A DNA stretch of 64,000 nucleotides, taken from contig NZ_CP010536.1 of NCBI RefSeq assembly GCF_000832305.1, positions 1,364,001 to 1,428,000 of the forward strand, in the 5' to 3' direction. Numbering within the stretch: position 1 is the first letter of the stretch; the number at the start of each line of letters is the position of its first letter. The position numbers and the translations under genes were made by a program. Below are positions 1 through 8,022 of this stretch, in pieces. The notes under the pieces were generated by a model that saw only the letters and a list, made by a program, of their open reading frames with translations, was not told the origin of the DNA and did no database searches. The stretch is from Cupriavidus basilensis (GTDB lineage: Bacteria; Pseudomonadota; Gammaproteobacteria; Burkholderiales; Burkholderiaceae).

Positions 1-222
1 GCGATCGGCCTCGGCCTGGATGAAGGCGTAGCTGTAGCTGGCGCGGCGCCCGTCCTCGTGCTCGGTGTGGACCGCGATGCGATCCATCGTGGCCGGGTCG
101 CGTGCCCAGCGGCCGCAGCATGCTTCGGCCAGGTTGAAAAACTCGGGCACATGCCAGTGGAATTGCGAGTGTAGCGCGGGATAGTCGTCGCGCCGGCTTG
201 CTGGCAGGGCAGGTGCGGCCAT
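1..222 (-). CDS. acyl-CoA synthetase (AMP-binding), N-terminal part only
   Basis: The gene runs off the left edge, so only the first 74 residues are visible. They contain FNLAEACCGRWARDP followed by a short acidic HTEHEDGRR stretch, which is typical of the N-terminus of acetyl/medium-chain acyl-CoA synthetases of the ANL superfamily. These enzymes activate carboxylic acids to acyl-CoA through an acyl-AMP. The ATG at 222 is preceded on the minus strand by an AGGAG ribosome-binding site. It diverges from the hydrolase at 374, and a 12-bp palindrome lies between them. The AMP-binding and CoA domains are outside the window, so substrate and integrity cannot be judged. Confidence 0.75.
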   Translation of the reverse strand, partial: MAAPALPASRRDDYPALHSQFHWHVPEFFNLAEACCGRWARDPATMDRIAVHTEHEDGRRASYSYAFIQAEADR

Positions 223-286
223 GCTGGGTCTCCTGGGTTGCGTTCGGGATGCGGGCCGGGCCGGCTTGCCGCTATAATCCACAAAC

Positions 287-298
287 GAACGATCGTTC
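287..298. promoter_or_regulatory. perfect 12-bp palindrome GAACGATCGTTC, putative operator
   Basis: This is a perfect inverted repeat between the divergent acyl-CoA synthetase and hydrolase genes, followed by TATTTTTTT. A TATAAT hexamer lies at 273-278 on the plus strand. A near-identical site (GAACGACCGTTC plus a T-run) occurs at 63167-63178. The symmetry suggests a dimeric repressor, possibly TetR-type, but the protein is unknown. Confidence 0.5.
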
Positions 299-373
299 TA
301 TTTTTTTGGCTTCCCCGTTGCCGCGGGTGAAAGCGTCTGCCACGATCAGGGAAAAGGCACCCGGGGAGACACC

Positions 374-1267
374 ATGACAATTAGAGAAACCTCGCGCTCG
401 GAATTTATCACGTTGCGCGGCCTCCATATGCACGTGCGCCACTGGGGCGAGCCCGGTGCGCCCACCTTGTTCCTGCTGCATGGCTGGATGGACGTGGCCG
501 CCTCGTTCCAGTTCATGGTGGACGCGCTGGAACGCGATTGGCACGTGATCGCCCCGGACTGGCGCGGCTTTGGCCAGACCGACTGGCCTACGCGCTATCC
601 CGGCACCGGGTCTTACTGGTTTCCCGACTATGTCGCCGATCTCGAGGCCGTGCTCGACCACTACCAGCCGGACGCGCCGGTGAACCTGGTGGGGCACAGC
701 ATGGGCGCCAATGTGGCCTGCTTCTACGCTGGCATCCGCCCCGAGCGGGTGCGCCGCGTGGTCGACCTGGAGGGGTTTGGCATGACCGGTACGCGCGCCG
801 AGCAAGCACCCGGGCGCTATGCGCGCTGGCTCGACGAGTTGCGCGAGCGCCAGCCGTTGCGTTCCTATGACAGCGTAGAGGCGGTGGCGGCACGGCTGCA
901 GAAGACCAATCCGCGCCTGCCCGACGACCGCGCCGCCTTCCTGGCCGAGCACTGGTCAGCGCGCAATGCGCAAGGCCGCTGGGAGATACTGGGCGATGCC
1001 GCGCACAAGATGGTCAATCCGGTGCTGTACCGGCTCGACGAGGTCATGGCGATCTGGGCGCAGGCCACAGCGCCGGTGTTGCACGTGGAAGCGCGCAATT
1101 CGCAGACGCTCAGCCATATCGCAAAGGGCCAGCCGCTGGCGGAGTTCAAGCAGCGCTTCAAGGCGTTTCGCGATTTCCGCGAGGCCATTGTCGATGACGC
1201 CGGCCATATGCTGCATCACGACCAGCCGCGCGTGGTGGCCGGGCTGGTCGAGTCTTTCTGCGTCTGA
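374..1267 (+). CDS. alpha/beta hydrolase
   Basis: A 297-residue soluble hydrolase. The oxyanion-loop motif LLHGWMD lies near residue 34, the nucleophile elbow GHSMG has Ser near 109, and the catalytic His is in DDAGHMLHHD near 278. This is a complete alpha/beta-hydrolase fold of the epoxide hydrolase/esterase type. A GGGGAG ribosome-binding site precedes the ATG. No signal peptide is seen. It diverges from an acyl-CoA synthetase and may act on an ester or thioester in the same pathway, but the substrate cannot be read from sequence. Confidence 0.85.
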   Translation: MTIRETSRSEFITLRGLHMHVRHWGEPGAPTLFLLHGWMDVAASFQFMVDALERDWHVIAPDWRGFGQTDWPTRYPGTGSYWFPDYVADLEAVLDHYQPDAPVNLVGHSMGANVACFYAGIRPERVRRVVDLEGFGMTGTRAEQAPGRYARWLDELRERQPLRSYDSVEAVAARLQKTNPRLPDDRAAFLAEHWSARNAQGRWEILGDAAHKMVNPVLYRLDEVMAIWAQATAPVLHVEARNSQTLSHIAKGQPLAEFKQRFKAFRDFREAIVDDAGHMLHHDQPRVVAGLVESFCV

Positions 1268-1294
1268 TGCTGTGGGCCGTGCATGCCGACGCGC

Positions 1295-1413
1295 TTTAGA
1301 GGCCATTTCAAAAAGATTCTGGCGTCGTTGCGCGGCCTTGCCGTACCAGTTGTACTGTCTGCGGCCGCGCGCCTAGCCAGAACCGCTTCGCTTCATGTTG
1401 AAACAGCCTCTTA
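1295..1413. repeat. imperfect inverted-repeat intergenic element
   Basis: The sequence starts TTTAGAGGCCATTTCAA and ends, on the opposite strand, TAAGAGGCTGTTTCAA, so the ends form an imperfect inverted repeat. Inner arms ATTCTGGCG/GCCAGAAC and GCGCGGCC/GGCCGCGC extend the stem around a GTACCAGTTGTAC core. It fills the gap between two convergent genes and supplies the stop codon of the minus-strand gene. It looks like a mobile hairpin element and may also act as a bidirectional terminator. Confidence 0.6.
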
Positions 1414-2523
1414 GGCGTGCGTCAGCTTTTCCTTGAGCGTGGCGTTGTTGCTGGTGTGCACATGGACCAGTGCCTTTTCCGGGAAGGCATAGTGATAGGC
1501 GCGCCGCAGGGCCAGGGCTGCCTCGTGGAAGCCGGAGAGGATGAGTTTTTGCTTGTTGGGGTAGAAGGCGATGTCGCCCGCGGCGAAAATGCCGCGGCGG
1601 GATGTTTCGTAGGTGGTGGTATCCACCACGATGCGCCCGGCGCGCATGTCGAGATCCCACTGGGCGATCGGGCCGGGTTCGGAGACGAGGCCGTACAGCG
1701 CTACGAGTTCGTCGGCAGGCAGGCTGATCGTGTCTTCCCGGGTACGAATGTCGACCCCGGCCAGCGCGTCGCCTTCGGTCTTGAGCGCGCCGAGCATGCC
1801 CACCACGAAGTCCATCTCGCCGGCGGCCACGGCCGCGCGCATTTCGGCCACCGCCCCGTCGGCCGCGCGAAAGCCTTCCCGGCGGTGCAGCAACGTAACG
1901 CGCGCCGCGGTCTTGCGCAGCGCCAGCGCCCAGTCCAGGGCGGAGTCTCCGCCGCCGGCCACCACCACGCGCTTGCCGGCGAAGCGCGCGGTGTCGCGTA
2001 CAGCGTAGTGCAGGTGGCGGTCTTCCAGCGCGGCGGCCTCGGGCAGCGCCACGCGTTGCGGGGCGAAAGCGCCGGCGCCGGCGCAGATCAGCACCGCGGC
2101 CACGTCGAAGCGCTTGCCGGTGTCGGTTGTGACCAGCAGGCGGTGCGGGTGCTCATGGCCGGCCGTGGCCTGAGGTTCGGGTGGGACCTCGGCCAGGCCG
2201 TTGGCGCGCTCGTTGAAATGCATGGGAAAAGCGAACGGCGCGCATTGCTCGAGCAGGCGGTCGACCAGGTCCTGCGCCAGGCAGCCCGGCACCGCGGGGA
2301 TGTCATAGATCGGCTTTTCCGGGTAGAGCTCGGTGCACTGTCCGCCAGCGCGGTCCAGCACGTCGATGAGCTCGCACTTCAGCCCCAGCACGCCCGCCTG
2401 GAAGGCGGCAAACAGGCCGACCGGGCCGGCGCCGACGATCAGCACATCGGTGCGGATCACGTCGGCCGGGACGGTTGGGGTGCGGGAATCAGGCGTGGCG
2501 CAAGCAGGGGTTTGGATCGGCAT
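1411..2523 (-). CDS. ferredoxin--NADP reductase, thioredoxin-reductase-like
   Basis: A 370-residue FAD flavoprotein that transfers electrons between NADPH and ferredoxin or flavodoxin. An FAD-binding VGAGPVGLF lies at about 30-38, followed by GGQCTELYPEKPIYDIP, typical of thioredoxin-reductase-like FNRs. An NADPH-binding AGGGDSALDWA lies in the middle. The C-terminal FAD motif FAAGDIAFYP with KLILSGFHEAALA is present. The redox-active CxxC of thioredoxin reductase is absent, which fits an FNR. The TAA stop lies inside the hairpin element at 1295-1413. Confidence 0.88.
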   Translation of the reverse strand: MPIQTPACATPDSRTPTVPADVIRTDVLIVGAGPVGLFAAFQAGVLGLKCELIDVLDRAGGQCTELYPEKPIYDIPAVPGCLAQDLVDRLLEQCAPFAFPMHFNERANGLAEVPPEPQATAGHEHPHRLLVTTDTGKRFDVAAVLICAGAGAFAPQRVALPEAAALEDRHLHYAVRDTARFAGKRVVVAGGGDSALDWALALRKTAARVTLLHRREGFRAADGAVAEMRAAVAAGEMDFVVGMLGALKTEGDALAGVDIRTREDTISLPADELVALYGLVSEPGPIAQWDLDMRAGRIVVDTTTYETSRRGIFAAGDIAFYPNKQKLILSGFHEAALALRRAYHYAFPEKALVHVHTSNNATLKEKLTHA

Positions 2524-2738
2524 GGCTTGGCGGGCGGCGCGCGTGGCGGCGCCCCGGCAGGAGGGTCATCAGGCCCCAACTATACCGCGCGGGGCCGGTC
2601 CCGCCGCCTACGCCAGCGTTGGCGGCAGGGCTATCGGCGCGGATGTGTGGGCCAGCCCACGCGGCGCGCATTGGCGCGGTATTAAAGTCGGATTGAAGGT
2701 GGATTAACGCGGAATTATCGCGAGAGTAGAATAGACGC

Positions 2739-3584
2739 ATGCAAAATTCACACGCAATCAACGCAGATCTGCATTGCCATTCCACGGTGTCCGACGGCAT
2801 GTTGTCCCCCGAGGACGTGGCCGCGCGCGCGCATGCCGGCGGCGTGGCGTTCTGGGCGCTGACGGACCATGACGAGGTCAAGGGCCAGGCCAGGGCGCGG
2901 GCCGCGGCCGAGGCGCTTGGCATGCGCTACGTGCCCGGGGTGGAGATCTCGGTGACGTGGGCCGGGCAGACCGTGCATATCGTTGGCTTGCAGATCGACC
3001 CCGGCAACCAGGTGCTGGTCAACGGCCTGGCGGCCACGCGCTCCGGGCGGGCTGCCAGGGCGCAGGACATCGGCGAAGCGCTGGCCGCGATCGGCATCGG
3101 GGGCGCCTATGAAGGCGCGCTGCGCCATGTCGGCAATCCCGACCTGATCTCGCGCACCCATTTCGCGCGCTGGCTGGTGGAACAAGGGCGGTGCAAGACC
3201 ATTGGCGAAGTGTTCGACGACTACCTCGGCGAAGGCTGCCCGGGCTATGTCGGGCACCGCTGGGCCAAACTGGCCGATGCGGTGGGCTGGATCCAGGCGG
3301 CCGGCGGCATTCCGGTGATGGCACACCCGGGCCGCTACCACTACACGCAACTCCAGCACGATGCGCTGTTCGACGAGTTCAAGCAGCTTGGCGGGGCCGC
3401 GGTCGAGGTGGTCACCGGCAGCCATACGCCGGAGCAGTACCGCCAATATGCCAATGTCGCGCATCACTATGGCCTGCTGGGCTCGCGCGGCTCGGACTTC
3501 CACGGGCCGGGCGAGGGACGGATCGAGCTGGGCTCGCTGCCGCCGCTGCCGTCGTCGGTCACCCCGGTCTGGCATGACTGGTAA
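2739..3584 (+). CDS. PHP-domain phosphatase (3',5'-nucleoside bisphosphate phosphatase type)
   Basis: A 281-residue PHP metal-dependent phosphoesterase. The N-terminal ADLHCHSTVSDG gives the first HxH metal pair, FWALTDHDEV the next ligands, VPGVEIS a conserved Glu, VMAHPGRYH a later His, and GSDFHGPG the final Asp/His pair. Family members (YciV/RnmAM-like) remove phosphate from 3',5'-bisphosphonucleotides or trim RNA 5' ends. A TAGAAT -10-like hexamer lies just upstream of the ATG. It is followed by yciO, the same pairing as in other proteobacteria. Confidence 0.85.
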   Translation: MQNSHAINADLHCHSTVSDGMLSPEDVAARAHAGGVAFWALTDHDEVKGQARARAAAEALGMRYVPGVEISVTWAGQTVHIVGLQIDPGNQVLVNGLAATRSGRAARAQDIGEALAAIGIGGAYEGALRHVGNPDLISRTHFARWLVEQGRCKTIGEVFDDYLGEGCPGYVGHRWAKLADAVGWIQAAGGIPVMAHPGRYHYTQLQHDALFDEFKQLGGAAVEVVTGSHTPEQYRQYANVAHHYGLLGSRGSDFHGPGEGRIELGSLPPLPSSVTPVWHDW

Positions 3585-3725
3585 GCCGCGCCGGCCAACG
3601 GCCGCCCCGCGCCCAGCCGTCCCGAACCCGCCATGCGTTCCATTCGCTTCTCTCCATCGCAGAACTGGCCCGGAATGCGCGCGGCGTTTGCGCCCATCCC
3701 GCGGCCGGTCGCCCCAGGCCCGCAC

Positions 3726-4349
3726 ATGTCCCAATACTTCGATATCCATCCGCTCAACCCCCAATCCCGCCTGATCAAGCAGGCCGCGCAGATCATCGGG
3801 CAGGGCGGGCTGATTGCCTTGCCCACCGACTCCAGCTACGCGCTGGCCTGCCGCCTTGACGACAAGGCGGCGGTAGAGCGGCTGCGCCGCTTGCGCGGGA
3901 TCGACGACAAGCACCATCTGACCCTGATGTGCAGCGATTTGTCGGAGCTTGGCAACTTCGCGCGGGTGGACAACCGGCAGTACCGCTGGCTCAAGGGCGC
4001 TACGCCCGGGCCCTACGTCTTCATCCTCGAGGCCACCAAGGAAGTGCCGCGCCGGCTTTCGCATCCCGCCCGCAAGACCATTGGCGTGCGGGTGCCCGAT
4101 CATCCCATTCCGCTGGCGCTGCTGGCCGAAGTGGGCGAGCCGCTGATTTCGGCCACCCTGCAGCTGCCGGGCGACGAAGCCCCGCTCAACGAGCCTGAGG
4201 TGATCCGCGCCCGGCTGGAAAAACTGCTGGAACTGGTGATCTGCGGCGGCGCCGCGCCCGCGCAGCCGACCACGGTGATCGACCTGACCGCCGGCGAGCC
4301 AGAACTGGTAAGGCAGGGACGTGGTGATATCGAGCGTTTTGGACTGTGA
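3726..4349 (+). CDS. yciO: YciO/Sua5-family protein (threonylcarbamoyl-AMP synthase-like)
   Basis: 207 residues with the YrdC/Sua5 fold. Conserved segments are LIALPTDSSYALAC (TsaC has TDTVYGL), the KHHLTLMC nucleotide-binding strand, ATPGPYVFIL and TIGVRVPDHP. YciO paralogues resemble the TsaC enzyme of tRNA t6A synthesis, but their own role is less certain. An in-frame start exists at 3633, but the ATG at 3726 gives the usual MSQYFDIHPLNPQ N-terminus and is preferred. It follows the PHP gene by 141 bp. Confidence 0.85.
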   Translation: MSQYFDIHPLNPQSRLIKQAAQIIGQGGLIALPTDSSYALACRLDDKAAVERLRRLRGIDDKHHLTLMCSDLSELGNFARVDNRQYRWLKGATPGPYVFILEATKEVPRRLSHPARKTIGVRVPDHPIPLALLAEVGEPLISATLQLPGDEAPLNEPEVIRARLEKLLELVICGGAAPAQPTTVIDLTAGEPELVRQGRGDIERFGL

Positions 4350-4383
4350 TTGCCACCGAACAGTCGCTTTGCCGCGGCCCCGG

Positions 4384-4389
4384 TACAAT
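4384..4389 (+). promoter_or_regulatory. -10-like TACAAT directly before the protease start
   Basis: TACAAT ends 8 bases before the ATG at 4398. If it is the -10 box, transcription starts at or within 1-2 bases of the start codon, giving a leaderless message. No Shine-Dalgarno motif is visible. The -35 region is weak. Confidence 0.4.
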
Positions 4390-4397
4390 AGCGACCC

Positions 4398-5063
4398 ATG
4401 GATTCTTCCCTGATTCAGACCCTAGCGGTCTACGCCCTGCCGGTCCTGTTCGCCATCACGCTGCATGAAGCCGCGCACGGCTACGTGGCCAAGCTGTTTG
4501 GCGACAACACCGCCTACTCGATGGGCCGCGTCAGCCTTAACCCGGCGCGCCATATCGATCCCATCGGCACCATCGCGGTGCCGCTGCTGCTCTATTTCAT
4601 GACCAGCGGACAGTTCGTCTTCGGCTACGCCAAGCCGGTGCCGGTCGCCTTCGACCACCTGCGCAATCCGCGCTGGCATGGCATGTGGGTGGCGCTGGCG
4701 GGCCCGGGCAGCAATGTGTTGCAGGCCTTCCTGTGGGCGCTGGTGGCAGTCGGCCTGGTGGTCGCCAGGGTGCAGGAGCCCTTCTTCACCCAAATGGCGC
4801 AGGCCGGCGTGCTGGTCAACCTGGTGATGGCTGCGTTCAACCTGTTCCCCGTGCCGCCGCTCGACGGCGGCCGCGTCCTGACTGCGTTGTTGCCGCCGCG
4901 CATCGCGCAAGCGGTGTCGCGCATCGAGCCCTATGGCATCTTCGTGGTGCTGGCGCTGGTGGCGGCTGGCGTGATTACCAAAGTGTGGATGCAGCCGGTG
5001 ATGGGGGCGCTCAGGAGCCTGGTGTTGCTGATGCTGCAACCCATCCTGGCGCTGGTGCAGTAA
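4398..5063 (+). CDS. site-2 protease family membrane protein (M50)
   Basis: A 221-residue integral membrane metalloprotease. The zinc site TLHEAAHG (HExxH) is at about residues 22-26, in the first hydrophobic segment. The distal metal ligand motif NLFPVPPLDGGRV is near residue 150, and several hydrophobic segments follow. It lacks the PDZ domain of RseP and resembles the short M50B group found next to trpS in Burkholderiales. The substrate is unknown. The start is set by its proximity to the TACAAT box and by the MDSSLIQTLAVYALPVLF hydrophobic N-terminus. Confidence 0.88.
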   Translation: MDSSLIQTLAVYALPVLFAITLHEAAHGYVAKLFGDNTAYSMGRVSLNPARHIDPIGTIAVPLLLYFMTSGQFVFGYAKPVPVAFDHLRNPRWHGMWVALAGPGSNVLQAFLWALVAVGLVVARVQEPFFTQMAQAGVLVNLVMAAFNLFPVPPLDGGRVLTALLPPRIAQAVSRIEPYGIFVVLALVAAGVITKVWMQPVMGALRSLVLLMLQPILALVQ

Positions 5064-5146
5064 GCCGCGGCGCCGGCGCCCATGCCGGCGCAGACCTCGA
5101 CCACGCGTACCCGTACCTGCACCGATTCCCACAAATACAGATAGAC

Positions 5147-6349
5147 ATGTTCCCCGATCGCGTTCTTTCCGGCATGCGGCCTACCGGCGCGCTGCACCTG
5201 GGCCATTATCACGGCGTACTCAAGAACTGGGTCCAGCTCCAGGCCGAATATCCCTGTTTCTTCTTCGTGGCAGACTGGCACGCGCTCACCACGCACTATG
5301 AATCGCCGGAGGTGATCGGCGAATCCGTGTGGGAGATGCTGATCGACTGGCTCGCCGCCGGCGTCGATCCCGAACGCGCCACGCTGTTCATCCAGAGCCG
5401 AGTGCCCGAGCATGCCGAGTTGTTCCTGCTGCTGTCGATGGGTACACCGCTGGGCTGGCTGGAGCGGGTGCCGACCTACAAGGACCAGATCGAGAAGCTC
5501 AAGGACAAGGATCTCTCCACCTACGGTTTTCTCGGCTATCCGCTGCTGCAGGCCGCCGACATCCTGATCTACCGTGCCGGCCGCGTGCCCGTGGGCGAGG
5601 ACCAGGTGCCGCACGTGGAGATCACGCGTGAGATCGCGCGCCGCTTCAACTATCTGTACGGGCGCCAGCCAGACTTCGAGGCGCAGGCGCAGGAAGCCGC
5701 CAAAAAGCTGGGCGGCAAGCGCACCAAGGCCTATCTGGAACTGCGCCGCGCCTATCAGGAGCAGGGCAAGGCAGAGGCGCTCGAGGAGGGCGGCGCGCTG
5801 GTGGCGCAGTCGCAGAGCCTGGCCGCCGAAGACCGCGAGTTGCTGCTGGGCTACCTGGGCGGCTCGCGCAAGACCATCCTGGTCGAGCCGCAGGCGCTGC
5901 TGACCGCGGCATCGCGCATGCCCGGGCTGGACGGCCAGAAGATGTCGAAGTCCTATGGCAACACCATCCGCATGCGCGAGGACAAGGCGTCGGTGGAAAA
6001 GAAGGTGCGTACCATGCCGACCGATCCGGCACGCGTGCGCCGCACCGATGCCGGCGACCCGGCGCGTTGCCCGGTGTGGCAACTGCACCAGGTCTATACG
6101 GACGCGCCCACCCGCGAGTGGGTCGAGAAGGGTTGCCGCAGCGCCGGCATCGGCTGCATCGAATGCAAACAGCCGGTGATTGAGGGCATCCTGCGCGAGC
6201 AGCAGCCCATGCTGGAGCGGGCACAGAAATACATGGATGATCCCGCGCTGCTGCGCGCCATTGTCGACCACGGCTGCGACCAGGCCCGCCAGGTGGCGCG
6301 TGAGACGATGCGCGACGTGCGCGCCGTCATGGGCCTGGGGTACCGGTGA
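5147..6349 (+). CDS. trpS: tryptophan--tRNA ligase
   Basis: A class I aminoacyl-tRNA synthetase of 400 residues that charges tRNA-Trp. The HIGH-type motif is GALHLGHYHG near residue 15, and the KMSKS loop is GLDGQKMSKSYGN near 265. It is longer than the ~334-residue E. coli enzyme because of an insertion (DFEAQAQEAAKKLGG region), a form common in beta-proteobacteria. The ATG at 5147 was chosen because it opens directly into the family N-terminus MFPDRVLSGMRPT; the open frame upstream overlaps the protease gene. The stop overlaps the next gene by 4 bases. Confidence 0.95.
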   Translation: MFPDRVLSGMRPTGALHLGHYHGVLKNWVQLQAEYPCFFFVADWHALTTHYESPEVIGESVWEMLIDWLAAGVDPERATLFIQSRVPEHAELFLLLSMGTPLGWLERVPTYKDQIEKLKDKDLSTYGFLGYPLLQAADILIYRAGRVPVGEDQVPHVEITREIARRFNYLYGRQPDFEAQAQEAAKKLGGKRTKAYLELRRAYQEQGKAEALEEGGALVAQSQSLAAEDRELLLGYLGGSRKTILVEPQALLTAASRMPGLDGQKMSKSYGNTIRMREDKASVEKKVRTMPTDPARVRRTDAGDPARCPVWQLHQVYTDAPTREWVEKGCRSAGIGCIECKQPVIEGILREQQPMLERAQKYMDDPALLRAIVDHGCDQARQVARETMRDVRAVMGLGYR

Positions 6350-6942
6350 GCACGGCGGCGGGCATCCCCCACGCGCCGCTGGGCGCACCGTCGCCGTGGG
6401 TGGCGCGTTGGGCACATCTGGTGCGCCCGGGCGGCCGCGTGCTCGACCTGGCCTGCGGCAATGGCCGGCACGCCATCTGGTTCGCGTGCCGCGGCCATGC
6501 GGTGCTGGGCGTCGATCGCGATGCGGCGGCATTGGCCGCGCTGGCGGCTTTGCCCGAAGGCGTGGCCACGCGCCCGGTCGACCTGGAGCAGGGCACGTGG
6601 CCGCTGGCGGACGAGCCGGGCTTCGACGCGATCGTGGTCACCAATTACCTGCACAGGCCGCTTTGGGCGCATTTGTTCGCTGCGCTGGCGCCGGGCGGCG
6701 TGCTTCTTTATGAAACATTCGCGGCTGGCAACGAGACCGTGGGCAAGCCTTCGAACCCGGATTTCCTGCTACGGCCGGGTGAGTTGCTGGATGCCGTGCA
6801 CGGCATCTTGCGCGTGATCGCCTACGAAGATGGCGTGTTGAAAGCGCCTAAAACTGCCTTTGTGCAGCGTATTTGCGCGATTCGCGAAGATATAGGCAAA
6901 ACGGGCGGCGGAGCGCCGCCGCGGTATCCTTTGCCGGGCTGA
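6346..6942 (+). CDS. class I SAM-dependent methyltransferase
   Basis: 198 residues. SAM-binding motif I VLDLACGNGRHAIWFA lies near residues 33-48, followed by the acidic GVDRD. The IVVTNYLHRPLW segment corresponds to motif IV. The GTG start overlaps the trpS stop (GTGA), indicating translational coupling. The product resembles TehB-like or generic Methyltransf_11 proteins; the substrate is unknown. Confidence 0.82.
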   Translation: MSTAAGIPHAPLGAPSPWVARWAHLVRPGGRVLDLACGNGRHAIWFACRGHAVLGVDRDAAALAALAALPEGVATRPVDLEQGTWPLADEPGFDAIVVTNYLHRPLWAHLFAALAPGGVLLYETFAAGNETVGKPSNPDFLLRPGELLDAVHGILRVIAYEDGVLKAPKTAFVQRICAIREDIGKTGGGAPPRYPLPG

Positions 6943-7054
6943 AGTGCGGCCCCGGTTATTTGCGGGCCCGGTCGGCGAGACCTGGGCTTCACGCGTTGAA
7001 CTGCCTTGGGTTTTTCCCGGTCGAAGGTGCGGTCGGAAGGCCTTGGGTATCCGG

Positions 7055-7060
7055 TACAAT
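7055..7060 (+). promoter_or_regulatory. -10-like TACAAT upstream of dapA
   Basis: A GGTACAAT box lies 33 bases before the dapA ATG. No strong -35 hexamer is visible at the expected distance. It is similar in context to the TACAAT before the site-2 protease. Confidence 0.35.
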
Positions 7061-7092
7061 CGCGGTATTCGTTTCTCGAATTCTCAAACGTT

Positions 7093-7977
7093 ATGACACA
7101 GATTAACGGCAGCATCGTCGCTATCGTGACGCCGATGCAGGAAGATGGCAGCCTGGATTTCCCCGCGCTGCGCGCCCTGGTCGACTGGCACGTGGCCGAG
7201 GGCACCGATGGCATCGTGATCGTCGGCACCACCGGCGAGTCGCCCACGGTGAACGTGGATGAGCATTGCGAGCTGATCCGCGTCGCCGTGGAGCAGGCCG
7301 ACAAGCGCATCCCGATCATCGCCGGCACCGGCGGCAACTCGACCAAGGAAGCAATCGAGCTGACCGCGTTTGCCAAGCAGGTCGGCGCCGATGCGTCGCT
7401 GCAGGTGGTGCCCTACTACAACAAGCCCACCCAGGAAGGCATGTATCGCCATTTCCGCACGATCGCGGAAGCGGTGGAGCTGCCTGTCGTGCTGTACAAC
7501 GTGCCGGGCCGTACCGTGGCCGACATGCAGCACGACACCATCCTGCGCCTGGCGCAGGTGCCGGGCATCATCGGCGTCAAGGAAGCGACCGGCAACATCG
7601 ACCGTGCCGCGCAACTGATCAAGGATGCGCCGCAGGGCTTCTCCATCTACAGTGGCGACGATCCCACGGCGATTGCCCTGATGCTGCTGGGTGGCCATGG
7701 CAATATCTCCGTCACGGCCAACGTGGCGCCGCGCAAGATGCACGAATTGTGCGTGGCTGCCTTGAAGGGCGACGCGATTACCGCGCGTCGCATCCATATG
7801 GAACTGGTTGCGCTGAACAAGGCGATGTTCGTCGAGGCCAACCCGATTCCCGTCAAGTGGGCGCTCCAGCAAATGGGCAGAATGCAGGGTGGCATCCGCC
7901 TCCCGCTTACTCCGCTGTCACCGGAATACCACGATGTGGTGCGCAAGGCGCTGTCGGCGGCCGGCCTGCTCGGCTGA
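7093..7977 (+). CDS. dapA: 4-hydroxy-tetrahydrodipicolinate synthase
   Basis: 294 residues. It condenses pyruvate with aspartate semialdehyde in the lysine/diaminopimelate pathway. GTTGESPTV is the substrate-binding loop, YNVPGRT holds the catalytic Tyr near 133, and [11 protein letters not shown] holds the Schiff-base Lys near 161. Length matches the family. The ATG at 7093 gives the standard [16 protein letters not shown]-terminus. bamC (formerly dapX/nlpB) follows 45 bp downstream, the classical dapA-bamC pairing. Confidence 0.97.
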   Translation: MTQINGSIVAIVTPMQEDGSLDFPALRALVDWHVAEGTDGIVIVGTTGESPTVNVDEHCELIRVAVEQADKRIPIIAGTGGNSTKEAIELTAFAKQVGADASLQVVPYYNKPTQEGMYRHFRTIAEAVELPVVLYNVPGRTVADMQHDTILRLAQVPGIIGVKEATGNIDRAAQLIKDAPQGFSIYSGDDPTAIALMLLGGHGNISVTANVAPRKMHELCVAALKGDAITARRIHMELVALNKAMFVEANPIPVKWALQQMGRMQGGIRLPLTPLSPEYHDVVRKALSAAGLLG

Positions 7978-8022
7978 TCGCACTGTGTTTTGCCGTCATC
8001 CCTCAACTAGGATTGCGTGTCA

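Noticed and set aside
1417..2685. 422-residue plus-strand frame opposite the ferredoxin reductase
   Set aside because: Antisense shadow with no recognisable domain.
2748..4388. 546-residue minus-strand frame opposite the PHP and yciO genes
   Set aside because: Antisense to two genes with clear family motifs; no signature of its own.
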